A stretch of DNA of 55,158 nucleotides. It comes from Thermoanaerobacterales bacterium. Lineage in GTDB: Bacteria; Actinomycetota; Acidimicrobiia; Acidimicrobiales; JACDCH01. A program made the position numbers and the translations under genes. Each line of letters begins with the position of its first letter. Positions within the stretch are counted from its first letter, which is position 1. Below are positions 43,217-52,022 of this stretch, piece by piece. Where the stretch lies: contig PKRH01000006.1 of NCBI GenBank assembly GCA_017577565.1, forward strand, positions 1 to 55,158, read 5' to 3'. The notes beneath the pieces are model-generated. The model saw nothing but the letters and a program-made list of their open reading frames with translations, did not search any database and had not been told where the DNA came from.

Positions 43217-44767
43217 TCAGACGATCCTCGTCTGGTGGCCCTTCCAGTACTCGTCCTTGAGCAGGCGCTTGTAGAGCTTGCCGGTGGGGTGGCGGGGCAG
43301 CTCGGCCCGGAAGTCGATCGACCGCGGGCACTTCACGTCGGCCAGGTGCTCGCGGCAGTAGGCGATGAGCTCGCGCTCGAGCTCGGGCCCCGCCTCGTCC
43401 ATGGACACCGGCTGGACGACGGCCTTGACCTCCTCGCCGAACTCCTCGTGGGGGATGCCGAAGACCGCCACGTCCATCACCTTGGGGTGGAGGGCGAGGA
43501 CGTTCTCCGCCTCCTGCGGGTACACGTTCACGCCCCCGGTGATGATCATGTACGCCTTGCGGTCGGTCAGGTAGAGGAACCCGTCCTCGTCGACGTAGCC
43601 GACGTCGCCGAGCGTGGTCCACCCCCGGCCCTTGGGGTCGCGGCTGGCCGCCGTCTTCTCGGGGTCGTTGTGGTACGAGAACTCGGCGTCGCTGGCGAAG
43701 TAGACGGTGCCCGGCTCGCCCGGGGGCAGCTCGTTGCCCTCGTCGTCGAGGATGTGGACCTCGCCGAGCAGCGGCTTGCCGACGGTGCCCTTGTGGGCCA
43801 GCCAGTCCTCGCTGTTGCAGTAGACGAAGCCGTTGCCCTCGGTGCCGGCGTAGTACTCGTGCAGCACCGGCCCCCACCACTCGATCATCTGCTCCTTGGC
43901 CGGGACCGGGCAGGGCGCGGCGGCGTGGACGGCCACCTCCATCGACGAGACGTCGTAGCGCTTCCGCACCTCCTCCGGCAGCTTGAGCATGCGGATGAAC
44001 ATCGTGGGGACCCACTGGCTGTGGGTGACCCGGTGGCGCTCGATGAGGGCCAGCGCCTGCTCGGGGTCGAAGCGCTCCATGACGACGACCGTGGCGCCGA
44101 CGCGCTGGAACGCCATGCAGAACCGCAGCGGGGCGGCGTGGTAGAGCGGCGCGGGGGACAGGTAGACGCTCTCCGGCTTGGCCCCGAACAGCGCCGTCAC
44201 GAGGAAGTAGATGGAGTCCCCGGTGCCGAGCGGGGCGTCCGGCAGCGGCAGCTTGACGCCCTTGGGGCGGCCGGTCGTGCCGGAGGAGTACAGCATGTCC
44301 CGGCCCTCGACCCGGTCCTCGTCCAGCGGGGTCGGGGGCTGGGCGGCCAGCGCCTCCTCCCAGGGCTCGTAGCCCTCGACGGTGCCGTCGAGCATGTAGA
44401 GGGCGACCCCGTCGGGGAGGCGGCCGACCAGCTCCGCGGCCTGGTCGGCCTTGTAGGCCGAGGTGATGAAGACCCGGGCGCCGCAGTCCTCGACGATGTA
44501 CTCCATCTCCTCGGTCGTGAGCCGGGAGCTCATCGCCGTGTAGTAGAGGCCGGCGTAGTGCGCGCCCCACGCGAGGGCGAGGAAGTGCGGGTGGTTCTCG
44601 AGGCAGAAGGCGACGTGGTCGCCGGGCTGCAGGCCGAGCGACCGCAGCACGCGCGAGACCCGGTTGGCCTCGGCGTCGAGCTCGGCGTAGGTGACGACCT
44701 GGCCCGAGCCACCCATCACGATCGCCGGCTTGTCGGGCGTGGTCTGCGCATGCGCACCGGGGAACAT
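43217..44767 (-). CDS. AMP-forming acyl-CoA synthetase
   Basis: 516 aa ANL-superfamily ligase. The AMP-binding P-loop is YSSGTTGRPKGVKLPL, the A5-type block is YYAGTEGNG, and the hinge region GWTTLGDVGYVDEDGFLYL plus TGGVNVYPQE is intact. The C-terminal catalytic Lys is in PTGKLYKRLL. It activates a carboxylate to its CoA thioester. Overall similarity is to fatty-acid-CoA ligases; chain length cannot be read. ATG 44767 lies 7 nt after TAGGTT. Confidence 0.92.
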   Translation of the reverse strand: MFPGAHAQTTPDKPAIVMGGSGQVVTYAELDAEANRVSRVLRSLGLQPGDHVAFCLENHPHFLALAWGAHYAGLYYTAMSSRLTTEEMEYIVEDCGARVFITSAYKADQAAELVGRLPDGVALYMLDGTVEGYEPWEEALAAQPPTPLDEDRVEGRDMLYSSGTTGRPKGVKLPLPDAPLGTGDSIYFLVTALFGAKPESVYLSPAPLYHAAPLRFCMAFQRVGATVVVMERFDPEQALALIERHRVTHSQWVPTMFIRMLKLPEEVRKRYDVSSMEVAVHAAAPCPVPAKEQMIEWWGPVLHEYYAGTEGNGFVYCNSEDWLAHKGTVGKPLLGEVHILDDEGNELPPGEPGTVYFASDAEFSYHNDPEKTAASRDPKGRGWTTLGDVGYVDEDGFLYLTDRKAYMIITGGVNVYPQEAENVLALHPKVMDVAVFGIPHEEFGEEVKAVVQPVSMDEAGPELERELIAYCREHLADVKCPRSIDFRAELPRHPTGKLYKRLLKDEYWKGHQTRIV

Positions 44768-44774
44768 GCCCGGA

Positions 44775-44780
44775 AACCTA
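44775..44780 (-). promoter_or_regulatory. -10 element of leaderless promoter for the acyl-CoA synthetase
   Basis: TAGGTT on the minus strand, 7 nt before ATG 44767. Confidence 0.55.
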
Positions 44781-44854
44781 GCGGTGACCAGGGCCGTGCG
44801 TGCCAAACGCCACAGGGTCGCCCGGCCACCCGCCGTCACCGGTGGCGGCCCCGG

Positions 44855-44860
44855 TAGCGT
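44855..44860 (+). promoter_or_regulatory. -10 element of leaderless promoter for the SirB1-like gene
   Basis: TAGCGT, 7 nt before GTG 44868; the 100-bp divergent gap 44768-44867 holds only these two promoters. Confidence 0.55.
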
Positions 44861-44867
44861 GGCCGCA

Positions 44868-45644
44868 GTGGACATCACCGACCGGTTCGCCGAGCTCGTG
44901 CGCGGCCCGGAGGAGCACTGCCGACTGGACCTGGGGGCCTTCCTCATCGCCGCGCACGCCCGGGGCGACCTCGACCTCGACGCCGAGCTCGCCCGCCTGG
45001 ACGAGCTCGCGGCCGGGTGCGCCGCGCCGACCCTCGACGCGGTGACGGCCCACCTCTTCGGCGACCTCGGGTTCGCCGGCGACGTCGAGGACTACGGCAA
45101 CCCCCGCAACTCGCTGCTCGACGTCGTGCTCGACCGGCGCCGGGGCATCCCCATCACGCTGTCGGTCGTGCTGATCGAGGTCGCCCGGCGCGCCGGGGTC
45201 GAGCTGCTCGGCGTGGGCATGCCCGGGCACTTCCTCGTCCGCGCCGCGGACGACGAGGACCTGTTCATCGACCCGTTCCACCAGAGCGTGCTCGACCGCG
45301 AGGGCTGCGAGAAGCTCTTCGCGGTGCTGCACGGCCCCCGGGCCCGCTTCGAGCCGCGGTACCTGGAGCCGGTCGGGCCGCGGGCGATCATCGCCCGCAT
45401 GCTCACCAACCTGCAGCGCTCGTTCGTCAGCGTCGGCGACCGGGCCGGGGCGCTGTGGGCCCAGTGCCTGCGGGTGCTCGTGCCCGGGGCCACGGTGCGC
45501 GACCGCCGCCAGCTCGCCGCCCTGCTGGCGGCGAACGGCCGGTTCGACGCCGCCGCCGTCGAGCTCGAGGCGCTGGCCGAGCCCGGGCCTGACGGCGCCC
45601 GCGACCGCCTGGCGGCCCGGGCGATGCGCGCCCGGCTGAACTGA
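44868..45644 (+). CDS. SirB1/transglutaminase-like protein with TPR-like C-terminus
   Basis: 258 aa. The SirB1-type transglutaminase-like core is NPRNSLLDVVLDRRRGIPIT, followed by GVGMPGHFLVRA and DPFHQSVLDREG. The family resembles transglutaminases but usually lacks the catalytic Cys, and a Cys is not evident in the expected position here. The C-terminal third (about 180-255) is helical and TPR-like (RMLTNLQRSFVSVGD, then LRVLVPGA). Biochemical role unknown. Confidence 0.85.
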   Translation: MDITDRFAELVRGPEEHCRLDLGAFLIAAHARGDLDLDAELARLDELAAGCAAPTLDAVTAHLFGDLGFAGDVEDYGNPRNSLLDVVLDRRRGIPITLSVVLIEVARRAGVELLGVGMPGHFLVRAADDEDLFIDPFHQSVLDREGCEKLFAVLHGPRARFEPRYLEPVGPRAIIARMLTNLQRSFVSVGDRAGALWAQCLRVLVPGATVRDRRQLAALLAANGRFDAAAVELEALAEPGPDGARDRLAARAMRARLN

Positions 45645-45687
45645 CCGCCGGCACCCCGGGGGCCCGTCCCGGCCCGCCGTTTCGGCG

Positions 45688-45705
45688 CTTGACCGATCGG
45701 TCAAG
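45688..45705. promoter_or_regulatory. perfect 18-bp palindrome, probable TetR-type operator
   Basis: CTTGACCGATCGGTCAAG is fully symmetric and abuts the -10 of the downstream acyl-CoA dehydrogenase gene. Its TTGACCGATCGGTCAA core has the form of operators used by TetR-family repressors of lipid degradation in actinobacteria; the cognate regulator is not adjacent. Confidence 0.75.
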
Positions 45706-45711
45706 TACCGT
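45706..45711 (+). promoter_or_regulatory. -10 element of leaderless promoter for acyl-CoA dehydrogenase 2
   Basis: TACCGT immediately after the palindrome and 8 nt before ATG 45720. Confidence 0.55.
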
Positions 45712-45719
45712 GACCAGCC

Positions 45720-46934
45720 ATGGCGCTGACCGACACCGTGCGTTCCGACACCCGCTCCGACGACGAGCGGCGAGTGCTCGAGCTGTGCGAGCGCCTGCTC
45801 GACGAGCGGCCGCCCCGCACGACGGACCCGGTCGACTTCCTCGGCCACCAGTTCGACCTGGGGCTGGCCTGGGTCCACTTCCCCGAGGGGCACGGCGGCC
45901 TCGGCCTCTCCCCGGGGCTGCAGAAGCTCGTCAACGAGACGCTGGCCAGGGCCGGGGCGCCGCGCGCCGGCGCGCTCAACCCGATCGGCCACGGCATGGC
46001 GGCGCCGACCATCGTCACCCACGGCTCGGAGGAGCAGAAGCGCCGCTACCTCCGCCCGCTCTTCACCAACGAGGAGATCTGGTGCCAGCTGTTCTCCGAG
46101 CCGGGCGCCGGCTCGGACGTGGCCAGCCTCGCCACCCGGGCGGTGCGCGACGGCGACGAGTGGGTGGTCAACGGGCAGAAGGTGTGGACCACCCTGGCGC
46201 ACGTCGCCCGCTGGGGGCTGCTCGTCGCCCGCACCGACCCCGACGTGCCCAAGCACAAGGGCCTGACCTACTTCGTCGTCGACATGCACGCGCCCGGCGT
46301 CGAGGTGCGGCCGCTGTACCAGATCACCGGCGAGGCCGAGTTCAACGAGGTCTACTTCACCGACGTGCGGATCCCCGACGCCGAGCGACTGGGCGAGGTC
46401 GGCGAGGGCTGGCGGGTGTCGCTGACCACGCTGATGAACGAGCGCGTCGCGATCGGCGGGCAGATCCCGCCCCGGGGCAGCGGCTTCATCGGCGAGCTGA
46501 TGAAGGTCTACGAGGCGACCAAGCCCCACGACGGCGCCACCCGCGACCGGGTGGTGCAGCTGTGGATCCGTGCCGAGGTGCTGCGCCTGACCAACATCCG
46601 GGCGAGCCACAACCGGGCGAAGGGCACGCCGGGGCCCGAGGGGTCGATCGGCAAGCTGGCGATGGCCGAGCTGCACAAGGAGATCACCGAGTGCGCCGTC
46701 GACCTGCTGGGCCCCGAGGGGACGCTGTACCCGACGGGCTACCCGATGGCCCGCCCCCGCACGACCGCGCAGTGGAGCAACCCGCACCAGGCGTTCCTGC
46801 GCTCCCGGGCCAACTCGATCGAGGGCGGCACGACCGAGATCATGAAGAACATCCTCGGCGAGCGGGTGCTCGGCCTGCCGGGCGACGTCCGGGTCGACAA
46901 GGACCTGCCCTGGAGCCAGGTGCCCCGGTCCTGA
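45720..46934 (+). CDS. acyl-CoA dehydrogenase
   Basis: 404 aa. The FAD/substrate blocks are LFSEPGAGSDVASL (110-123 region), VWTTLAHVARWG, EFNEVYFTDVRIPD, and a C-terminal RANSIEGGTTEIMKNILGERVLGLP. The last part is of the type seen in actinobacterial acyl-CoA dehydrogenases acting on bulky or steroid-like side chains (FadE group) but the substrate is not readable. It is a stand-alone gene controlled by the palindrome, followed by a hairpin terminator. Confidence 0.92.
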   Translation: MALTDTVRSDTRSDDERRVLELCERLLDERPPRTTDPVDFLGHQFDLGLAWVHFPEGHGGLGLSPGLQKLVNETLARAGAPRAGALNPIGHGMAAPTIVTHGSEEQKRRYLRPLFTNEEIWCQLFSEPGAGSDVASLATRAVRDGDEWVVNGQKVWTTLAHVARWGLLVARTDPDVPKHKGLTYFVVDMHAPGVEVRPLYQITGEAEFNEVYFTDVRIPDAERLGEVGEGWRVSLTTLMNERVAIGGQIPPRGSGFIGELMKVYEATKPHDGATRDRVVQLWIRAEVLRLTNIRASHNRAKGTPGPEGSIGKLAMAELHKEITECAVDLLGPEGTLYPTGYPMARPRTTAQWSNPHQAFLRSRANSIEGGTTEIMKNILGERVLGLPGDVRVDKDLPWSQVPRS

Positions 46935-46945
46935 CCCGCACCTGG

Positions 46946-46986
46946 GCGCCGGGCGGCGGGGCGGGCCCTCCGCCGCGGGCCGGCGC
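46946..46986 (+). terminator. hairpin terminator after acyl-CoA dehydrogenase 2
   Basis: Two stacked 7-bp stems (GCGCCGG/CCGGCGC and GCGGCGG/CCGCCGC) with a 3-nt bulge and a 10-nt loop. It lies in the 147-bp gap 46935-47081, which also holds alternative pyk starts. Confidence 0.5.
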
Positions 46987-47081
46987 TGTCGACGCCCGGA
47001 GGTCGGTGCGCGATCGTGATGCACGCCCCGGCGTCCGGCCCGGCGCGCACCCGGCGCCCGGCGACCGCGGGGCGACCCGCC

Positions 47082-48503
47082 ATGCGCCGCACGAAGATCG
47101 TCGCCACCCTCGGCCCGGCGTCGGGCACGCCCGCCGTCATCGGCGAGATGCTCGACGCGGGCATGGACGTCGCCCGCCTCGGCCTGGCCCACGGCACGCC
47201 CGAGGAGCACCGCGCCGCGATGGCGATGGTGCGGGACGAGGCCCGCCGGCGGGGGCGGATCGTCGGCGTGCTCGCCGACCTGCCCGGCCCCAAGGTCCGC
47301 ACCGGCCCGTTCCCCGAGGGCGGGTCCTTCCTCGCCGAGGGCGCCGAGGTCGTGCTCGTCGCCGGCGAGGGCCCGAGCAGCGGGGAGCGCATCGAGGTCG
47401 ACGAGCCCGAGGTCGCGCAGGTCGTCGAGCCCGGCGCCACCGTCGTCCTCGGCGACGGCACGGTCGTGCTCGAGGTCGTCGCCGTCGAGGGCGACACCGT
47501 GCGGGCCCGGGTGCAGGCCGGCGGCCGGCTGCAGGGGCGGCCCGGCGCCCACCTCCCCTCCGACCGCTGGCGGCCGCCGGTGCCGACGGAGGACGACCTG
47601 CGGCTCATCGACGCCGTCGCCCGCGAGGCCGACTGGGTGGCCGTGTCGTTCGTCCGCCGGCCCGAGGAGCTCCGCCGGGTCCGGGAGGCGCTCGGCGACG
47701 ACGGCCCCCGGCTGATGGCGAAGATCGAGACCCGGGCCGCGGTCGAGCACCTCGACGAGCTGATGACCGTGGCCGACGGGATCATGGTCGCCCGGGGCGA
47801 CCTCGGCATCGACGCCCCGATCGAGGACGTCCCGCACCTGCAGAAGCGCATCATCCGGGCCTGCGCCGCCCGGGGCCTCCCCGTGGTGACGGCGACGCAG
47901 ATGCTCGAGTCGATGGTGTCGGCCGCCCGGCCCACCCGGGCCGAGGCCACCGACGTCGCCAACGCCGTCGCCGACGGCACCGACGCGCTCATGCTCTCGG
48001 CCGAGACCGCCATCGGCCGCGACCCCGCGCTCGCCGTGCGCACGATGGCCCGCATCGCCGAGCGGGCCGAGCAGGCCGAGGAGATGCACGCCGTGCCGGT
48101 CGACCGGGGCGTCGTCTCCCGGCGCGTGCCGTCGACGGGCGCGGTCACCCTGGCCATGGCGCACGCCGCCCTCCGGGCCGCCGACGAGCTGGGCCTGGCC
48201 GCGATCGTCTGCTGCACGCGGGCCGGCACCACGGCGCGGGCCATGGCGGCCCTGCGCCCCCGGGCCCGCCTCGTCGGCGCCAGCCCGTCGCCGGCGACCG
48301 CCCGCCAGCTGACCCTGTCCTGGGGCGTCGAGCCCCTGGAGGTGGCCGAGTACCACACGACCGACGAGATGGTCTGGTGCGTCGTCGAGGCCGCGGTCGA
48401 GGCGGGGGTCGTGCACCACGGCGAGGCCATCGCCGTGCTCGCCGGGGCCCCGGACGCCGCCGCCCGCACGACCGACGTGCTGCGGGTCGTCCAGGTCGAG
48501 TAG
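47082..48503 (+). CDS. pyk: pyruvate kinase (divergent)
   Basis: 473 aa from ATG 47082; in-frame GTG 47016 or ATG 47019 would add about 22 residues and have a weak SD. It converts phosphoenolpyruvate and ADP to pyruvate and ATP. The PEP/Mg residues are intact: KIETRAAVEH (K-I-E), VARGDLGID and ATQMLESM. ADLPGPKVRTG has Lys at the position of Glu117 in rabbit enzyme, a hallmark of K+-independent pyruvate kinases. The conserved NFSHG motif reads GLAHG (34-38), removing the Asn and Ser that normally contact K+/ADP. First gene of a four-gene run with hydrolase, patatin and DUF3151. Confidence 0.88.
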   Translation: MRRTKIVATLGPASGTPAVIGEMLDAGMDVARLGLAHGTPEEHRAAMAMVRDEARRRGRIVGVLADLPGPKVRTGPFPEGGSFLAEGAEVVLVAGEGPSSGERIEVDEPEVAQVVEPGATVVLGDGTVVLEVVAVEGDTVRARVQAGGRLQGRPGAHLPSDRWRPPVPTEDDLRLIDAVAREADWVAVSFVRRPEELRRVREALGDDGPRLMAKIETRAAVEHLDELMTVADGIMVARGDLGIDAPIEDVPHLQKRIIRACAARGLPVVTATQMLESMVSAARPTRAEATDVANAVADGTDALMLSAETAIGRDPALAVRTMARIAERAEQAEEMHAVPVDRGVVSRRVPSTGAVTLAMAHAALRAADELGLAAIVCCTRAGTTARAMAALRPRARLVGASPSPATARQLTLSWGVEPLEVAEYHTTDEMVWCVVEAAVEAGVVHHGEAIAVLAGAPDAAARTTDVLRVVQVE

Positions 48504-48513
48504 CACCTCCGGC

Positions 48514-49368
48514 GTGGTCGAGCAGGCAGGCACGGCGCACCGGCCGGACGGCGAGCGCAGGGTCCGGGACGGCATCTGGGGCGACGAGGTGGGGGAGGGG
48601 CCGCTCGTCGTCCTCGTCCACGGGGCGCTGGACCGCTCCAGCGGGATGCTGCGGGTGCGGCGGGCGCTGCGGGGTCCGGCGCGGGTCGTGCGCTACGACC
48701 GCCGGGGGTACGCCCGGTCGCTCCCGACCGGCCCGCCGGCGTCGTTCGACGACCAGGTGGACGACCTGCTGGCCGTGCTCGACGGGCGGCGGGCGGTGCT
48801 GGCCGGCCACAGCTTCGGCGGGCTCGTCTGCCTGGCCGCCGCCGAGCGCCACCCCGAGCTGGTGGCCGCCGTGCTCGCCTACGAGGCGCCCATGCCCTGG
48901 GAGCCCTGGTGGCCCTCGCAGGGCGCCGGCAGCCGGGCGCTGGCCGACGCCGGGGGCGCCGACCCGGCGGTCCCCGTCGACGCGGAGCGGGCCGGGGACG
49001 CGGCCGAGCGGTTCCTCCGCCGCATGATCGGCGACGCCGCCTGGGAGCGCCTGCCCGCCGCCGTGCGGGCCGAGCGGCGGGCCGAGGGCCCGACGCTCGT
49101 CGCCGAGCTCCGCTCGGTCCGGCCGCCGGCGCCCCGGCCCTACGACCCGGCGCGCGTCGCCGTGCCGGTCGTCGCCGCCCACGGGTCCCGGACGGCCGAC
49201 CACCACGTCCGGGCCGCCGAGGCCCTCGCGCGCGCCGCACCCCGGGCCGAGTTGGCCATCATCGAGGGTGCCGGGCACGGCGCGCACCTGACCCACCCCG
49301 AGGCGTTCGCCGGCCTGGTGCAGCGCGCGATGGAGCTCGCCCGCGAGGGCGCAGGCGAAGGAGGGTGA
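48514..49368 (+). CDS. alpha/beta hydrolase
   Basis: 284 aa. The fold is clear: LVVLVHGALDRSSG supplies the oxyanion segment, the nucleophile elbow is GHSFGG (G-x-S-x-G), and GAGHGAHLTHPEAF holds the catalytic His. It begins 10 bp after pyk and ends 1 bp before the patatin gene. The small GHSFGG-type enzymes include esterases and lipases; with the following phospholipase, a lipid-processing role is plausible. Confidence 0.85.
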   Translation: MVEQAGTAHRPDGERRVRDGIWGDEVGEGPLVVLVHGALDRSSGMLRVRRALRGPARVVRYDRRGYARSLPTGPPASFDDQVDDLLAVLDGRRAVLAGHSFGGLVCLAAAERHPELVAAVLAYEAPMPWEPWWPSQGAGSRALADAGGADPAVPVDAERAGDAAERFLRRMIGDAAWERLPAAVRAERRAEGPTLVAELRSVRPPAPRPYDPARVAVPVVAAHGSRTADHHVRAAEALARAAPRAELAIIEGAGHGAHLTHPEAFAGLVQRAMELAREGAGEGG

Positions 49369-49369
49369 C

Positions 49370-50401
49370 GTGGCGATCATGCAGCGGTGGTTCCGCCGGC
49401 GCCGACCGGGCCCGGTGGCGTTCGTGCTGTCGGGGGGCGGCAACCTGGGGGCGCTGCAGATCGGCATGCTCCGCGCGCTGGCGGAGCACGACATCGTGCC
49501 GGACATGGTGCTCGGCTGCTCGGTCGGGGCGATCAACGGCGCCGCGCTGGCCCAGGACCCGACCCTGGCGGGCATCGGCCGGCTCGAGCACCTGTGGCGG
49601 GAGCTCGACGGCGACGACCTCATGCCCCGGGGCATCCTGCCCCGGCCGCTCGCGCTCGCCCGCCGGGGCGAGTCCCTGCACGGCAACGAGGGCCTGCGCC
49701 GGGTGCTGGAGCAGGAGCTGACGGCCCGCACCTTCGAGGAGCTGGCCGTGCGGTTCCAGTGCGTGGCCACGGACGTGATCGGCGTGCGCGAGGTGTGGTT
49801 CGACAGCGGGCCGCTGATCGAGCCCGTCCTCGCCTCCGCCGCGCTGCCCGCCGTCTACCCGGCGGTCGAGATCGACGGCGTGCGCTACCTGGACGGCGCC
49901 ATCGTCAACGACGTGCCGATGGGCCGGGCCGTCGAGCTGGGCGCCCGGACCATCTACGTCCTGCAGGTCGGCGCCTTCTCGCGCCCCCGGCCCGAGCCCC
50001 GGCGCCCGCTCGACGTGGCCATCCAGTCGTACTGGATCGCCCGCCACCACCGCTTCAAGCGGGAGCTGGCCGCCATGCCCGACGACGTCGACGTCCACCT
50101 GCTGCCGACCGGGCAGACGCCGACCATGCGCTACGACGACTTCACCCGGTCGGCCGAGCTCATGCGCATCGCCTACGAGGCGACCACCGACTACCTCGAG
50201 GGCCGGCCGTCCACGCCCGAGATGCCGGCCGGCGAGCCCGAGCGGCGCGGCGTGCTGTCGTTCGTCCGCCGGCGGGCGGCCGGCGAGCCGGACGGTGCCG
50301 ACGGCGAGGCGACGGACGAGGAGGCGGCCGGGGCCGACGGCGAGCGCGCCGACGGTGGCGAGGGCGTGGACGCGACCGCCGCGGGCGAGGCCCGGGGCTG
50401 A
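49370..50401 (+). CDS. patatin-like phospholipase (RssA/YchK type)
   Basis: 343 aa. The Ser-Asp dyad is S51 (GCSVGAIN, G-x-S-x-G) and D175 (YLDGAIVND), and the oxyanion loop is SGGGNLGA near residue 21. An unusually acidic, Ala/Glu/Asp-rich tail of about 50 residues ends the protein. It should release fatty acid from phospholipid or acyl esters. GTG 49370 is 1 bp after the hydrolase stop, so the two genes are co-translated, with GGAGGG upstream as SD. Confidence 0.9.
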   Translation: MAIMQRWFRRRRPGPVAFVLSGGGNLGALQIGMLRALAEHDIVPDMVLGCSVGAINGAALAQDPTLAGIGRLEHLWRELDGDDLMPRGILPRPLALARRGESLHGNEGLRRVLEQELTARTFEELAVRFQCVATDVIGVREVWFDSGPLIEPVLASAALPAVYPAVEIDGVRYLDGAIVNDVPMGRAVELGARTIYVLQVGAFSRPRPEPRRPLDVAIQSYWIARHHRFKRELAAMPDDVDVHLLPTGQTPTMRYDDFTRSAELMRIAYEATTDYLEGRPSTPEMPAGEPERRGVLSFVRRRAAGEPDGADGEATDEEAAGADGERADGGEGVDATAAGEARG

Positions 50402-50463
50402 CGGTCGGACGGGGGAGGGCACCGCCGCGCCGCCCGCAGGCCGCCGACGCCACAATGGCGGGG

Positions 50464-50904
50464 ATGGCCGACGCACCCGTGAACCTCAGCCCCGGCGGCC
50501 CGCCCGAGACCGTCCTCGACGACGAGCCGGCCGAGGCGCTCGCCGCGCTCGACGAGGCGCTGGGCCGGCCCGAGGGCGAGCGGCGGGCCGCGGTGGCCGC
50601 CGTCGCCCGGCGCTGGCCGCGGTTCCTCGACGCCTGGGCGCAGCTCGCCCGACTCAGCGACGACGACGTCGAGCGGTACGCGTACAGCCGGGTCGGCTAC
50701 CACCGCGGCCTCGACCGGCTCCGGGCCAACGGCTGGCGGGGGTCGGGCTACGTGCGCTGGCGCCACCCGCAGAACCGCGGGTTCCTGCGGGCGCTCGACG
50801 GGCTGCGGGCGGCGGCCGCGGCCATCGGCGAGGAGGACGAGGCCGCCCGGTGCGAGCAGTTCCTCCGCCAGCTCGACCCCGACTGGCCGCCGGCCGACCT
50901 CTGA
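50464..50904 (+). CDS. DUF3151 family protein
   Basis: 146 aa from ATG 50464; ATG 50455 is an in-frame alternative, and CACAAT 7 nt before 50464 favours the later one if leaderless. The pattern VNLSPGGPPETVL, YAYSRVGYHRGLDRLRANGW, RHPQNRGFLRALDGL and IGEEDEAARCEQFL is that of DUF3151, an actinobacterial domain of unknown function that is all-helical and cytosolic. It appears to be the last gene of the pyk run. Confidence 0.9.
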   Translation: MADAPVNLSPGGPPETVLDDEPAEALAALDEALGRPEGERRAAVAAVARRWPRFLDAWAQLARLSDDDVERYAYSRVGYHRGLDRLRANGWRGSGYVRWRHPQNRGFLRALDGLRAAAAAIGEEDEAARCEQFLRQLDPDWPPADL

Positions 50905-50926
50905 CCGGCCCGCGGGCCCGCCCGGC

Positions 50927-51799
50927 TCAGCTGTCGCCGTCGAGGACCGCCCGCAGCGTGGCGGCGAAGGCGTCGGGCTCGCCCGTCTGGCCGTACTCGC
51001 CGCCGAGGAAGCCGGCGTGGTCGCCCGGGAACACGACGGGGCTCGTGCCCAGGCGCTCGGCGACGGCCGCGGCCGCCCGGGCGCACAACTGCCCCTCCGA
51101 GGCGGCGCCGGCGGCCAGCACCACCCGGGTGGGGGCGGCGGCGATGGCCGCCAGGTCGGGCACGAACTCCGGGGTCGCGGCCGCGGCGGGGCCGAAGAGC
51201 GGGTCGTCGCGCGAGCCGTCGTCCCCGGTCGGCAGCCCGAACTGCGCGGGGTCGGGCGCCGGGCGGTCGAGCCAGTCGTCGGGCAGCGGGCCGACGTGGC
51301 TCGTCAGCGCGATGAACGAGGCCATCGCCGCGCCCCAGCCCTCGGCCATGTAGCGCTCGCGCACCGCCTTCATGGCGGCGACGAGGACGTCCTTGTCGGG
51401 CAGCACGTCGAGGAGCGGCGGCTCGTGGGCGACGAGGGTGGCCACGTCACCGGGGTGGGCGGCGACCCAGGCCAGCCCGTCGACCGCGCCGCCGCTGCTG
51501 GCGAAGACGTCGACCGGGCCGCCGACGACCTCGACCAGCCGGTGGAGGTCGTCGGCCCGGGTGGCGGGCGTGACGGGCGCACCGGGGTCGACGACGGTGC
51601 TGCGGTCGATGCCGCGAGGGTCGTAGGTGACGACGGTGCGGTCGGGGAAGTGGCCGGCCAGGGTGCCGAAGCCCGCGGCCGCCATCGGCGAGCCGATGAG
51701 CAGCAGCGGGCGGGCCGGACCGGGGCGCTCCGGGGCCCGGACGTCGTAGGTCAGCACGGCGCCGGGCACCTCCAGGGTGCGGGTCACGATGTCACGCAT
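50927..51799 (-). CDS. alpha/beta hydrolase with atypical nucleophile elbow
   Basis: 290 aa, ATG 51799 (ATG 51832 is in frame). The oxyanion strand is LLLIGSPMAAAGFGTL, the elbow reads ASSGGAVDG so the first Gly of G-x-S-x-G is Ala, and the His block is FPGDHAGFLGG. The chain length and helical lid are typical of esterase-like hydrolases. Convergent with DUF3151. The gap 51800-52022 (223 bp) between this start and the lipoprotein ATG shows no strong feature. Confidence 0.8.
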   Translation of the reverse strand: MRDIVTRTLEVPGAVLTYDVRAPERPGPARPLLLIGSPMAAAGFGTLAGHFPDRTVVTYDPRGIDRSTVVDPGAPVTPATRADDLHRLVEVVGGPVDVFASSGGAVDGLAWVAAHPGDVATLVAHEPPLLDVLPDKDVLVAAMKAVRERYMAEGWGAAMASFIALTSHVGPLPDDWLDRPAPDPAQFGLPTGDDGSRDDPLFGPAAAATPEFVPDLAAIAAAPTRVVLAAGAASEGQLCARAAAAVAERLGTSPVVFPGDHAGFLGGEYGQTGEPDAFAATLRAVLDGDS

Positions 51800-52022
51800 G
51801 CCCAACAGACGGCGCGGAGGCCGAGAACTCATCGCGCCCCGCGGCGTCGTGCCGTTCCTGGCGTCCGTGGGGCGCGCACGGGCGGGTGGGGGACGCCGGA
51901 ACGGGGACGGGGCGGGGTGGCGGGCGCGGGGGCGCACGCACCCCGCCGGGGGAACGCGATGGCGTCCGCAGCCCGTGGCGGGGCAGCATCGGCACCCGAT
52001 CGACGTCGGCCGAGGAGCTGGG

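Noticed and set aside
44778..48575. 1265-codon minus-strand frame through 44778-48575
   Set aside because: Runs antisense through three recognisable genes; no motif of its own.
50907..50918. 12-bp GGCCCGCGGGCC palindrome between convergent DUF3151 and hydrolase genes
   Set aside because: Too short and loop-less to call a terminator confidently in DNA this GC-rich.
51777..52022. Possible N-terminal extension of the lipoprotein frame
   Set aside because: The extension is Arg/Gly-rich and would bury the signal peptide; ATG 52023 has an SD and signal directly after it.
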